DNA from: Martensiomyces pterosporus
Taxonomy: Eukaryota > Kickxellomycota > Kickxellomycetes > Kickxellales > Kickxellaceae
Reading direction: 5' to 3'
Assembly: GCA_025201845.1 (NCBI GenBank)
Contig: MU603966.1
Location: 62,001 to 126,000, forward strand
DNA: 64,000 bases
Position 1 is the stretch's first letter. Each line of letters begins with the position of its first letter. Below, piece after piece: positions 1 through 9,399 of the stretch. The translations under genes were made by a program, and so were the position numbers. The notes under the pieces were generated by a model that did not search any database, had not been told where the DNA came from, and saw only the letters and a program-made list of their open reading frames with translations.

Positions 1-634
1 CACGCTGAATGGCGTTGTCCATGGACCTGCAGGCTAGCGACATGGATTCAAAGTCGTCCACTAACAGCCGGCACTGCACAGAAGCACGTTTGCCCTTCAC
101 ATACCACAAAGCAATGTTGGTCACAATCCCCAATGCTGGAGCCAGCAATGCCGCCGCCAATGCATATCGGGCGGACGGGTTCCTGCTTCGGATCATCAGT
201 GCGCTGCCTAGTGCTAGTGGCGGTAGCGTGCGCCAGATGGCAAAACTTAATGCAGCTCTACGATCGACTACTTTGTCGGCAGCATGCAGTGCACTGCGTA
301 TTCGCTGAAGCCGAGAGCTGGACTTGGGTGTATACCTTGCTTCTAGATGGCCCGATGCAGCCAAGATGTCGATGATCTCTTCCCACACTAGCGTCGACAG
401 TTTTTCGCCTACTGAATCGACGGGCACCCCAAACGTGCTCGCTGCCAGCGACATTGTCCATTCACACGTGCTTCGCCACGACAGTACGCGTGGAGCGCCC
501 GGTATCGAACTGCTATCATCACCATTCGTGTTTGTGGCTGGCCGCTGCTCATCGACAACTAGAGCCTCGGCGGCCTCGATCTCTTGAAGGTACTGCCCAA
601 GCGGAGAGTCCTCGTATGCCACCAGCTCTCCCAT
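1..634 (-). CDS. Vezatin/Inp2-like membrane protein, N-terminal part (runs off left edge)
   Basis: Reading the minus strand from an ATG at 634 gives 211 codons without a stop up to the window edge, so the gene is 3'-truncated here. The product begins MGELVAYEDSPLGQYLQEIE and has a soluble N-terminal third. Two adjoining hydrophobic stretches (about residues 138-152 and 158-175, around ALAAALLAPALGIV) follow, then VDDFESMSLACRSMDNAIQR. Paired membrane segments followed by such a helical segment resemble the vezatin/myosin-binding family, which includes the peroxisomal myosin receptor Inp2; this is family-level recognition from memory. Codon use is GC-rich at third positions, like the neighbouring genes. 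It could be another two-TM protein; the reading frame is firm, the family is moderate. Confidence 0.6.
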   Translation of the reverse strand, partial: MGELVAYEDSPLGQYLQEIEAAEALVVDEQRPATNTNGDDSSSIPGAPRVLSWRSTCEWTMSLAASTFGVPVDSVGEKLSTLVWEEIIDILAASGHLEARYTPKSSSRLQRIRSALHAADKVVDRRAALSFAIWRTLPPLALGSALMIRSRNPSARYALAAALLAPALGIVTNIALWYVKGKRASVQCRLLVDDFESMSLACRSMDNAIQR

Positions 635-905
635 CGTTCGGTTGGCTTTTACCTACGCACCGTAAAAATAGTATACACAGAGATCAGGGGCAAGCAACGG
701 TGACTTCCGAGGCAGCCAACATGCCGCATAGCACATTGTCCACAGAGCAGCAATAGCCGCTGATTTACGGGCAGGGCCACGTGAGGTGCAGAGCCAGACA
801 CCAGTTGACATAGACATGTGGATATGGACGGACAAGCGGTGTATTTTTGGGAGTCTTGTAATAAGAGCGTGGTTTTGGAAACGAACAAGCGAGGCAAGGC
901 GTGTA

Positions 906-2432
906 TTACACCGAGATGGTCTTGAAAATGTTGAATCCTGTGGCGGCTGTCGAAACAAGCGCACCAGGGACTTGCGGGTGCCAGTGGAGCTCTTTGATGT
1001 CGTGCTGTCCTTGGTGGATGAACAGGAGCTGCGCGGGGACATCGCGCCTTGTGCCATCAGGACCAACCATAGCCTCGCGATGCCGTGCCTCCTCCTCTGC
1101 ATCGAGCTCGACAGCAAGATCCCACAGCGTGAGCTGGTCGTCTGCACCCGAAACCGCCAAAACGGACTCCTCCGATGGGCACCACTCTATCGAGGTAATA
1201 GCCTTCTTGTGCCACCTGAATTCGGCAGCCGGGGTGGGGCGGCCGCTGGGGTCCGTCCACTTGCGCATGTCCCACACCTTGAAGTCGCCGTTGTCGCCGC
1301 CACTAGCAAGGAGGTAGCGCGATTTGCGGTTCCAGCTGATAACATTGACATCAGAGTCGTGTGCGTTGGGTACCTCGAGCGCAAAGCCGTGGTTCTTTGC
1401 CCGGACATCCCAGATCTTGATGGTCTGGTCGACTGAGCACGAGGCAAACACCGACGCCTCCTCGGGGCTCCACTGCAGGTCCTCGACCGAGGCCTTGTGG
1501 CCCTTGAACGAGATGCGGTCGGCAACAAAGTTGGCGCCCGTGTCGTTCCTGCGTGTTGTGAGATGGATGTTGCTGCCACAGTCGCCTGTGAGAAGCCGTC
1601 CATCAGGGTTCCAGTCCATAGCATAGCCCTCTGTGCGGCCGTGCGACGCAATGGTGAACAAGGGCTGCTGCGCCGATGCCGGAGCCTGAGTCCCGGGGTT
1701 CTCGAAGACATCCATAAACTTCTTGATATCCCAGATGTGGACCTTTCCAGTGTCCGCCCAGGTAGCGGCCAGCGGCGACTGGTACGACTGGAGCACCCTG
1801 ACGCGGTTGACGCCGCCCTGATGGCGCATGATCTTGGTCTCAAGAATAGGATCCTCGTCGAGATCGTTGATATCGTCGTCCATCTTCTCCTCGTCGTCCT
1901 TGTCGTCGTTAATGGTGCGGTGCAGCTGGCTCCACTTCATAAGGATTACCTGGTTCTTGTAGGCGCGATCGGCTTGGGTGCCAGCCACTGCGTACATGGT
2001 GTGGGGGAATGCAGTGCGGTTGCTGCCAAGGTTGTCGGGAACAAAATCGAACGAGAGGCACGGCCATTGCACCGACATGTTGTGCAGCATCTGGTACGCC
2101 GAGTTGTCGACCTGGAGCTCCTCACCCTCAGCAAGCTCGTCGCCTGGGAGATAGACCTGGCGCTTTTTCTCAGCAGCCTCCTCCTCCTCCTCTTCCTCCT
2201 CCTCCTCCATCATCTCAACGCCGTCGGAGTCCTCCTCGTGCTCGACAACGAGCTCTTCTTCCTCGATCTCGTCTTCATAGGCGTCCTCGAACTCGCCCAT
2301 GTTCACATCCCTGTCGACATCCATGTCGCTCTCGACTGCCCTGATAGGCTGGCCATTTTGGGCATCGCCGGCAACAGCCGACACCTTGGCTCTCTCCTCG
2401 GTGGCTGCAGCGGAAACCTGGCGCTTAGACAT
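906..2432 (-). CDS. RRB1: Glutamate-rich WD-repeat ribosome assembly protein Rrb1/GRWD1
   Basis: The 508-residue product has an acidic N-terminus (about residues 43-92, long Glu/Asp runs). A CAF1C/histone-binding-type helix follows (VDNSAYQMLHNMSVQWPCLSFDF, about 108-130), then WD40 repeats with recognisable ends such as IKIWDVR, FKVWDMR and LTLWDL. In this family the protein is a nuclear chaperone that captures nascent ribosomal protein L3 and supports 60S assembly. The length matches the family (about 450-510). The start at MSKRQVS is the first ATG of the open frame. It diverges from MPP10, another ribosome-biogenesis gene, so coordinated expression is plausible. RbAp48-type proteins share the N-terminal helix, but the acidic region and overall length favour Rrb1. 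Confidence 0.9.
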   Translation of the reverse strand: MSKRQVSAAATEERAKVSAVAGDAQNGQPIRAVESDMDVDRDVNMGEFEDAYEDEIEEEELVVEHEEDSDGVEMMEEEEEEEEEEAAEKKRQVYLPGDELAEGEELQVDNSAYQMLHNMSVQWPCLSFDFVPDNLGSNRTAFPHTMYAVAGTQADRAYKNQVILMKWSQLHRTINDDKDDEEKMDDDINDLDEDPILETKIMRHQGGVNRVRVLQSYQSPLAATWADTGKVHIWDIKKFMDVFENPGTQAPASAQQPLFTIASHGRTEGYAMDWNPDGRLLTGDCGSNIHLTTRRNDTGANFVADRISFKGHKASVEDLQWSPEEASVFASCSVDQTIKIWDVRAKNHGFALEVPNAHDSDVNVISWNRKSRYLLASGGDNGDFKVWDMRKWTDPSGRPTPAAEFRWHKKAITSIEWCPSEESVLAVSGADDQLTLWDLAVELDAEEEARHREAMVGPDGTRRDVPAQLLFIHQGQHDIKELHWHPQVPGALVSTAATGFNIFKTISV

Positions 2433-3019
2433 TAGTTATTTCTCTTTGAAGTGAACGGCTGCTGCCTGGAGAATAGGATATGTATAGAGCAGAAACCACA
2501 ACTCGGACCAAGCTTTGCTCCTCCTAAAACGTAGACCGAAGCGCGACCTTGATTCGACCGAATGAGGCTGGTGCAAAAGTGAGGGTGTATATAAAAGGTG
2601 CAGTAAGAAAAGAGAAAGCGCGCCTAACAATGCCCAGCTCGCTTTGCAAGCACACCTCGCACGCTCCCTCTACACAAATCTATGCCTGCATCTTCGTCGT
2701 TTTTGACTGGGGAGCCTGCCGGCTTGGACATTTTTTCTCCCCTGCCAGCCATTCTGCGATCCAACCAGGCAACCCCAAGCAGAGTTTTTCGCTGATCCCC
2801 AGTGATCCGGCGATCTGGCTGCGACATGAAAGAAAAAAATGGGCGAGGCGATTAATGCCCTGCCATCTTCTTTCCGCTCGTACGCTTGCTGGCTATTATT
2901 ATTTTCTCCCTTGCTATAGCGCTTGTTGTTGTTTTGCACAGCCGCAATTTGCTATTGACAGTGCACAGTCTGGCCTTACATACCGAATACTAATCAGCGG
3001 GCGCCGTCCAAAACAGAAT
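2433..3019. promoter_or_regulatory. Divergent promoter region between RRB1 and MPP10
   Basis: This 587-bp spacer separates the two start codons of oppositely oriented ribosome-biogenesis genes. A TATA-like TATATAAAA lies at about 2588-2596 on the plus strand, and the MPP10-proximal half is pyrimidine-rich. The frame upstream of MPP10 stays open by chance but looks like leader sequence. No other gene is visible. Confidence 0.55.
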
Positions 3020-4909
3020 ATGGCGGCAGCAAAGCAGTCAAAGGCTACAAGCGCCTTTAGCAAAGCGATCTCTGAGTCGTTTATCGACCAGTACATCAAC
3101 CGCCCTGGTGCCTTTGTGGTGCCTAATGCCAGCGCCAAGGCAGCGGCCATGGAGGTTGTGAAAAGCACATACGACGCGGCAAACTGTGGCGACAAGTTTG
3201 GTCTCTACGACGACTGGAGCTCTATCGTTGAGAGTGGATTTGATGTGGGCCAGCAGCTGTGGGAGCTGATCAATATCCGCAATGAGCCGGTCCTAAAGTA
3301 CACAGCTGATACCATGAAGGAGCTGTCGTTGCTTCTGGAGTCCGTGGCCAAGGCATCGTCTGATGACGAGTCCTCTTCTGATGATAGCGAGGAGGAGGAA
3401 GAGGAAGAGCTGTCTGCATCTGAAGGCGAGGAGCAAGAGGGCTCGGAGAGCGAGGAGTCAGGGTCATCAGAGGAAGAATCAGAGGACAACGATGCTTCTG
3501 CTGAGCGCTCTGGCTCTGAATCCGATGCTGCCTCATCTGCCTCCAGCTCTGATGAGGAAGAGGACGACAACGACAAAGAAGAATCCAGCGCCAAGAGATC
3601 TATTGTTGATGACGACTTCTTCTCCCTGGCCGAGATGGAGAGGTTTGCTGATGAGGCTGAGGAGGAAGACATGCGCGACCGGGCCATTTTGGCTGGCGAC
3701 TATCCCAAGCGCGCCGATGATGATGACGACGACGACGAAGAGTCAAGCGACAGCGAGGACGACGAGGACAATATCGATCTGTTCCAGGACCCCACTGCTT
3801 TGGATGATGATGACGACGAGGGCGATGACAGCGGTCTCGATGATAGTGCCAAGGCTGATGAGATGATGTATGGTGACTTTTTTGAGGCGCCAAATGGGTC
3901 GAAGAGAAGCTTGGCCAAAGCATCTCGAGAGCGCCATGCCAAGCGTCCCAAGTTTGACCCTGATGCCGAGCAGCCCAAATATGAATCCGAGTCCGAGTCC
4001 GACGAGGAAGGCAGCGAGGAGGATGAGGGCGAGTCATCGGCTCGCAAGACAAACCTATTTGACGATGACAGCGGCAGTGAAGAGGCAGCCGACGGCGAGG
4101 GCAAGTCAGAGTTTGAGAAGCGCCAAGAGAAGCTCCAGGGTCTGATCAGCAAGCTTGAAGACGAAGCTGTCGAGAAGAAGCACTGGACTATGATCGGCGA
4201 GGTCGACTCAAAGGCCCGCCCGAAGGACAGTCTGCTGCAGGAGGACCTTGAGTTTGAGCAAGTGCAAAAGCCCGTCCCCGTTGCCACCCAGGAGGCCACG
4301 CAGAGCCTCGAGGACATTATCAAGCGCCGCATTCTCAGCGAGGAATGGGACGACGTGGAGCGCAAGAAGGATATCCAGGCCAAACCCTTCAAGCCATCCC
4401 AACTGATCGAACTGGACGACAGAGCACCCAAGAAGTCGCTTGCCGAGGAGTACGAGGAGGAGTTCCTGGCCCAGAAGGCCGGCAACGAGTATGTGCCCGC
4501 AGACGATGCCAAGGTCGCTGATGCTCACAAGGAGATCGACACTTTGTTCCGCAATCTGTTCACACAGCTCGATGCCCTGAGCCACTTCCACTTTACCCCG
4601 AGAGCAGCTACAAAGGACATTGAAATCCGTACAAGTACTCCTGCGCTCCAGATGGAGGAGAAGCTGCCTGTCAATGTGTCGCATGCTGAGCAGCTTGCTC
4701 CTGAGGAGATTTACGAGAAGAGCAAGGGCTTCGATGGCCGCACCGGCGACATCATGGGCGACAGCGAGATGACGCGCGAGGACCGCAAGCGGCGGAGGCA
4801 GAGGTCCAAGAAGCAGTACAAGAAGGTGACTACGGCGATTGCAGCTGCTAAGGGACCCAAGCCCGCGACAGCGCCGAAAGCAGCAGCAGCAACTGCAGCA
4901 GCAAAGTGA
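3020..4909 (+). CDS. MPP10: U3 snoRNP / small-subunit processome protein Mpp10
   Basis: The product is 629 residues from the ATG at 3020 (MAAAKQSKATSAF). Mpp10-family landmarks appear in order: an N-terminal helical region (ELINIRNEPVLKY), a long acidic Ser/Asp/Glu region (about 115-370), SIVDDDFFSLAEME, FEKRQEKLQGLISKLEDE, SLEDIIKRRILSEEWDDV and the Ala/Lys-rich C-terminus. Mpp10 binds Imp3 and Imp4 and is required for 18S rRNA processing in the nucleolus. The open frame extends upstream to 2549, but those codons encode no family sequence and resemble leader, so the start at 3020 is preferred. No intron is needed. Confidence 0.93.
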   Translation: MAAAKQSKATSAFSKAISESFIDQYINRPGAFVVPNASAKAAAMEVVKSTYDAANCGDKFGLYDDWSSIVESGFDVGQQLWELINIRNEPVLKYTADTMKELSLLLESVAKASSDDESSSDDSEEEEEEELSASEGEEQEGSESEESGSSEEESEDNDASAERSGSESDAASSASSSDEEEDDNDKEESSAKRSIVDDDFFSLAEMERFADEAEEEDMRDRAILAGDYPKRADDDDDDDEESSDSEDDEDNIDLFQDPTALDDDDDEGDDSGLDDSAKADEMMYGDFFEAPNGSKRSLAKASRERHAKRPKFDPDAEQPKYESESESDEEGSEEDEGESSARKTNLFDDDSGSEEAADGEGKSEFEKRQEKLQGLISKLEDEAVEKKHWTMIGEVDSKARPKDSLLQEDLEFEQVQKPVPVATQEATQSLEDIIKRRILSEEWDDVERKKDIQAKPFKPSQLIELDDRAPKKSLAEEYEEEFLAQKAGNEYVPADDAKVADAHKEIDTLFRNLFTQLDALSHFHFTPRAATKDIEIRTSTPALQMEEKLPVNVSHAEQLAPEEIYEKSKGFDGRTGDIMGDSEMTREDRKRRRQRSKKQYKKVTTAIAAAKGPKPATAPKAAAATAAAK

Positions 4910-5120
4910 TGGGTGGCCTAGCTTTTCCTTTCAAGACATGCCGTACTTTAGAATATCAAAACACATGCCCAACTTCCGAGTTAGCAACCTGAACTGGAAA
5001 CAAGATGCTTGGTGTTTGATGGAAGCAGCACCGGTTCTGCATTGGCTATTGGTGCTACCATTGCTAATATATTATAGTACACATGTATTTACGTATGCTA
5101 GATGAGTGCCACCAGACCCT

Positions 5121-6422
5121 TTAGACCTGAGACATGGGCGCCTGCTGGCCAACGGGCGTTTTTTCTGGCTGGAGCGTCTCTTCAGGGTGAGAACGTGGGG
5201 CTGCGAGGCTGATGGGCTTGAACAGCTCGCCGCTCCATCCGAACCAAATAGTCTGGGCCATCACATAGACCCACAGCGCAAGGATGCCGGCGATCTGGAT
5301 GGCAGCAAGCACGCGGAAGAATGTGAATCCAGTCATGGACCATAGCGAGCTTGTGCTCGAGGTGAACGTGCCGATGGGGAAAATAAACGCCCACCATCCA
5401 AGGTTGAATGGCAGCCGCCCGTGAGAGCGCGTGTAGAGGACAGAGTAAATGGCGTGTGCAAACCACCACCCACCAAGCCCCCAGATGAGGAGACCTGTGG
5501 CGAAGCCGAAGCAGTGCATGAACTCGCCGATGTATGGAATCGCAGGGAGTGTGGTGGGGAACACGCGCAGGGCCTGGATGCCCAGCTGCTGAATTCCATA
5601 CGACGACTGGCCGAGCGGACCGAGTGGGATGAAGGAGCTGACAATGGCTTCCTTTGGTGGCAGCTTGTAGAGCGACATGCGCAGGAGGTAGATTGTGAGC
5701 ATCATCATTGCGATGCCAACACCTATGGCCCACAGGACATACGAGACGATGATTATCACATTTGCTGTCGGTTCCGAGTGGATAGAAGCCACCACAGCGC
5801 CAGAAGCTGCTGCGACGACGGTAGGAACGACGGGCAGAATCCACGTAGAGTTCATTGTTTTCAGCGCATGCTTGTGGTGCGTCGTCATAAGGAAAGGGAC
5901 CGACAGGCAAGAGAGAACGGAGATGACGACGTCGATGCACCACAGAACAAGCGTGAATGTGGGGAGCCAGCGTGGGTGGTAGGGATGGAGCATCGACACC
6001 AGGCTGTTGATGACTGTGCACAAGCCCATGGGGATAGCGCCAAGCGGCATGCTCAGCTGGGGGTGCAGCATGATCTTGAAAAAGTCCCGGTACACAAGCG
6101 ACCGGCCAACAAGCAGCACAGTGAAGACGGTGAATAGCACGGCGTTGAACAGCGCGATTGCCATGGAGATGTAGCGGATAGCGGCCGATTCGTAGGGGAA
6201 GCCGTAGAACAGGACGCCAGTTATACCAGTCCCCATCGTGGCTGTGAACCATGCAGGGTTGAAGCCGCGCATAATGTCCTTGGAAGAGTCGAGCTTGTGC
6301 ATCAGCCTGTGTTTGCGTGTGGGTGCGCTTGCTGTGCACAGGCTGTCGTCGCCCGTGTCAGCTGTGATGCCCATATGAGAGGTATCGCACTCAATATGTG
6401 TAGAAGCTACAGACCCAGGCAT
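5121..6422 (-). CDS. SSU1/Mae1-type (TDT/SLAC1 family) plasma-membrane anion transporter
   Basis: The 433-residue product has about ten hydrophobic segments. The family-defining start FNPAWFTATMGTGITGVLFY lies at about residues 54-73, and GWWAFIFPIGTFTSST lies near the C-terminus. Voltage-dependent anion channel (TDT) members in fungi include the sulphite efflux pump Ssu1 and the malate permease Mae1; the substrate cannot be decided from sequence alone. About 50 residues before the first membrane segment are hydrophilic. A TATA-like TATAAATA lies about 150 bp upstream on the minus strand (6573-6580). The gene converges on MPP10 with a 211-bp spacer. Confidence 0.85.
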   Translation of the reverse strand: MPGSVASTHIECDTSHMGITADTGDDSLCTASAPTRKHRLMHKLDSSKDIMRGFNPAWFTATMGTGITGVLFYGFPYESAAIRYISMAIALFNAVLFTVFTVLLVGRSLVYRDFFKIMLHPQLSMPLGAIPMGLCTVINSLVSMLHPYHPRWLPTFTLVLWCIDVVISVLSCLSVPFLMTTHHKHALKTMNSTWILPVVPTVVAAASGAVVASIHSEPTANVIIIVSYVLWAIGVGIAMMMLTIYLLRMSLYKLPPKEAIVSSFIPLGPLGQSSYGIQQLGIQALRVFPTTLPAIPYIGEFMHCFGFATGLLIWGLGGWWFAHAIYSVLYTRSHGRLPFNLGWWAFIFPIGTFTSSTSSLWSMTGFTFFRVLAAIQIAGILALWVYVMAQTIWFGWSGELFKPISLAAPRSHPEETLQPEKTPVGQQAPMSQV

Positions 6423-7814
6423 AATGATCAGAGCCAGCCTGCCGTTGCGCGAAGAAAGAGAACAGAAGGAAATTGTATGCAGTATTAGCAGAGCGAGGGG
6501 TAAAGCGAGAGCTGCCGGAAAGACACTGGTGGTTGGGGCTGGACAGATGAGCCCTGCAATCTTTCCCTGGGCTATTTATACATGGGGTTCTCGCCTTCGC
6601 GCACTAGCTCGTCTGTCCGGTGCGTCAGAGCGCAACAGCGCACATCATCTGGCACAGGCGCGCAGACACCCAACAAGCTTGCGCTGCAGCATGGCGATCG
6701 AGGCCAATGAGCTGGCCACCCCCGCACTGCACCTCCTGTTCCCTTTTCGCCTTCAGCGCCCACCTATCAGCGTGCCGCTGGGTGGTGCTTGGTCCCAAAC
6801 CCGGACGACGGCCCTGTATCACAAGTGATGAGCATTGCGGCCTTTTCAGTCTCCTGGGCAAGCCCCATTCTGTGCCGAGTGCCTGCTTGCAGTGGCTCGC
6901 CCCTCTCCCCCTGAAATTTCCCAGCAACAGCGGCGCCTGCTTCCTTTTTAGGAAACAAAGTCCACCCAACGCCGCGCATGGCCGTGCGGCAGAGCAAATC
7001 AGCTATGCCGGTCCACCCAACGCCGCGCATGGCCGTGCGGCAGAGCAAATCAGCTATGCCGTCGAGGCTGGCAGCAGTGGCTCGTCGCCGTGCGAAGATA
7101 GGGGGAAAGTGGGTGTGGTGGTCTATTGCTGTGCCGCGTTTCTGACAGGGCGCACCGGCGTTCCGAAAATCGATGCGGCGATGCGTATGCGAGGGCGATA
7201 TTCATGCATGAGCACGGGTCTTGCAACATGCTGCAATTCCTCCCTATCTGGCGCTGAACCCAGCACAGCGGCCCCCACGGCAGGAGTCCCCTTCGATGCC
7301 GAACGCCCTCGATAGCCTGGCTCGCCCACGGTCGTCTGCAGCCATAGTCGCCTGGCCAAGGAAGCCGAGCCGGGCCAAGAGCTTCCGCAGTGGAAGACAA
7401 TGTGTCGTCAGCTGAGTAAGCAAATAGCCAAGAAAAGGGAGGCAGCCTAAAGACGGGCCAAATTCCCCTCTCCCTCCCACCTCTGCCGTGCTTTTATTCG
7501 CTCTAAACTCCAATTTGCAGCGAGCTGAATAATGCGTTTTTTTGCGACGCATGCCTTGGAGCTGAGAAACGCAATTCGCCACTCTGGTACAGCACAGCAG
7601 CAGCACCCTACCTTACCTCTTCGTGCAGAGGGGGCACCGCCGCCTGCGCCGGAATTCGATGTTCTTTTGGACGAGCAACAGGTATCTGGCCAACGTGCTA
7701 CTCTCTTTAGGCTCCCCGTGTCTGCTGACTCAGTAGAAACAATACATGTCAGGAAACGACCTACACAGCGGCGTCTTTGTGTGCTATTGTTGATGCGATG
7801 GTCTTTTTCCATAA
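6423..7814. other. Intergenic region, no convincing gene
   Basis: This 1.4-kb stretch holds the transporter promoter (TATA at 6573-6580), a perfect 51-bp tandem duplication and unsupported overlapping short ORFs on both strands. A plus-strand ORF at 7532-7846 has some coding-like codons near 7640-7680 and could contribute an upstream exon to the ORF at 7815, but no splice pair restores a frame, so it is not called. Confidence 0.4.
6960..7061. repeat. Perfect 51-bp tandem duplication
   Basis: Positions 6960-7010 and 7011-7061 are identical, starting gtccacccaacgccgcgcat and ending agctatgccg. Each copy contains the inverted element gcatggccgtgc. The duplication is an exact multiple of three, but no supported gene covers it. 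Perfect identity indicates a recent event or an assembly artefact. Confidence 0.95.
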
Positions 7815-8387
7815 ATGCGGTATTCTGTTCTTCTTTCTGGCGGTAGCGACCAAGGCGAAGGGGCAGAGGAGTTTCTACTCACAGAGTTCAGCACATGCCG
7901 AGACCCACCTGCCAAAGCCACGCTGTCTGGACAAGGCGATGCACAGAAGGTGCATGCTGCGAACGATGTGCAGGCCAAAGCTGGCATCTCGCAGATGCTC
8001 GAGTTCGAAATTGAAGACGACGTTCAGGTTTCGCCATGGGATTCCTTTCGGCGCACGCTGCTTCGCCCTGTTGGCGATGTGTGCTGGCAGCTCTACGGGC
8101 TGGCTAGCGAGATCGTCGCTGTCCTGGCACATCCTTTGAGCCGCCCATCCATAAAGGCAGCCTTTCCTGATCCTTGCAAAGTCCCTGCAACTACTCCAGC
8201 CGTGCAGCACACAGCAAGTCTCAGCTCGCAGACAGCAGTGCAGCCGGATACTGGGCGTAGTATCCACGATAGAAAGGGGAGCAATCCTTCGCGACATGGC
8301 CACATGCTGGCCTTCAGCTACAGCAGCATATCACCAGACACGGCATTCCAACAGCCTCTCGAGGTCATCTCTAAGCGCCATTCGTGA
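7815..8387 (+). CDS. Uncharacterised protein (190 codons), possibly an incomplete gene model
   Basis: No family is recognised. The ORF starts at an ATG at 7815 and its middle part (about residues 60-115) has the GC-ending codon preference of neighbouring genes, including MLEFEIEDDVQVSPWDSFRR followed by an amphipathic helix-like segment rich in Leu, Val and Ala. The first 50 residues and the Ser/Gln-rich tail are weaker and may include intron or UTR. No signal peptide or membrane segment is seen. It may be a fragment of a spliced gene, or a random ORF. Confidence 0.35.
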   Translation: MRYSVLLSGGSDQGEGAEEFLLTEFSTCRDPPAKATLSGQGDAQKVHAANDVQAKAGISQMLEFEIEDDVQVSPWDSFRRTLLRPVGDVCWQLYGLASEIVAVLAHPLSRPSIKAAFPDPCKVPATTPAVQHTASLSSQTAVQPDTGRSIHDRKGSNPSRHGHMLAFSYSSISPDTAFQQPLEVISKRHS

Positions 8388-9039
8388 CGAATGGCTGGTT
8401 TTTCACCCTGCCTGTCCTGGCCACTTCTGGCAGCCGTGGCTTGTGGCCAGGCGAGGAGGGAACCTGCCACTGTGGCCCGCTTCGGCTTGCGAAAAGAACA
8501 GGAGGGGAGACAGACTTGCCAACTGCACAGCTGCGTTTATTATTTCAGCCATCCCTCGATTACCTGCATTCCTGTGTGGCTTCCACACCCCCCTCTTTGT
8601 CGCTGCTATTGTTTCGCTTTGCTTTCTGCCTAGATGATCTGCCTTTGTAGCGCCTATATACACATCTTTTTTGTTCGCACCATCTTTATTTATACTATTC
8701 GCATGCGTAGCTCTTGGTATTGTCCACTTTCTTTCGCTCTTTGTGCACAAAACCTTCGTATTGGAAATAATGAGCTAGCTTGGTGCGAGCATCCGCGACG
8801 TGAAGGCACATACAATTGCGCGTGCTGTCAGGGATAAACCGGCATTTAATGGAGAGGCGCTGGAGATATCTGTGGATTCCGCTATAAAAGCACAAGGCGT
8901 CGGAAGGCAAAAGCACAAGTTTCCTCACTCTCCTACACCTCAGCATCAGCGTCAGCAGGATCTCCTACACTCACACCACATTTTTAGGCTTTTGCCACGC
9001 ACGCCTTGATACCAAAGCACCGCAGCGCACTTGTTCAGC
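8388..9039. promoter_or_regulatory. Spacer with strong TATA promoter for the 29-codon microgene
   Basis: Most of this 650-bp spacer shows nothing. From 8883 there is TATAAAA, followed by a CT/CA-rich leader of about 150 bp ending in ttgttcagc before the ATG at 9040. That is the arrangement expected for a well-expressed fungal transcript. Confidence 0.5.
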
Positions 9040-9129
9040 ATGTCTCCATTCGTCCTCCGCCACGACTATCCCACCTCTGACCCCAGGTCTGCACTGACCT
9101 CCGAGGAAGCCCGCCAGTTTGGGTTTTAG
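9040..9129 (+). CDS. Candidate 29-residue microprotein
   Basis: The ORF is ATG to TAG, 29 codons; the product begins MSPFVLRHDYPTSDPRSALT and ends in QFGF. Codons are strongly biased (TTC GTC CTC CGC CAC GAC), like highly expressed fungal genes, and a TATAAAA lies 151 bp upstream with a typical leader. It is hydrophilic, lacks cysteine and has no signal peptide. No family is recognised. Alternatives are a first exon whose downstream exon was missed, or a regulatory upstream ORF of the SF3B6 transcript starting 270 bp later on the same strand. Confidence 0.4.
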   Translation: MSPFVLRHDYPTSDPRSALTSEEARQFGF

Positions 9130-9399
9130 CTCCGCCACACGCATCTGCACCGCAACATAGACGTTCCCTAAAATTTCAACTTATTCCATAGAACCATTCC
9201 GTGCTCCTTTTACAATGTAGACAAAGTTAACCAAATGGCATGGTCACATGGCACTGCCCATATGCACGTTACCATCCGTGCGCCCAGTATGTCCTGGCGC
9301 CAACATGGCGCCGAGCGGGCGCAAGCAGAGAAGAAAACGGCCTCCACCCATCAGCCGCTGCTGTCATACTTGTTGGATACATCAATTTCGAAAACACGC

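Noticed and set aside
1497..2435. 312-codon plus-strand ORF
   Set aside because: It is antisense to RRB1 and derives from the complement of its acidic-run codons.
2549..3019. In-frame N-terminal extension of MPP10 (157 codons)
   Set aside because: It encodes Cys/Trp-rich, non-family sequence in a pyrimidine-rich leader; the family N-terminus begins at 3020.
5421..6137. 238-codon plus-strand ORF
   Set aside because: It is a shadow of the SSU1-like transporter on the other strand.
9235..9399. 55-codon N-terminal extension of SF3B6
   Set aside because: The protein from 9400 matches the full family length; the extension lacks coding character.
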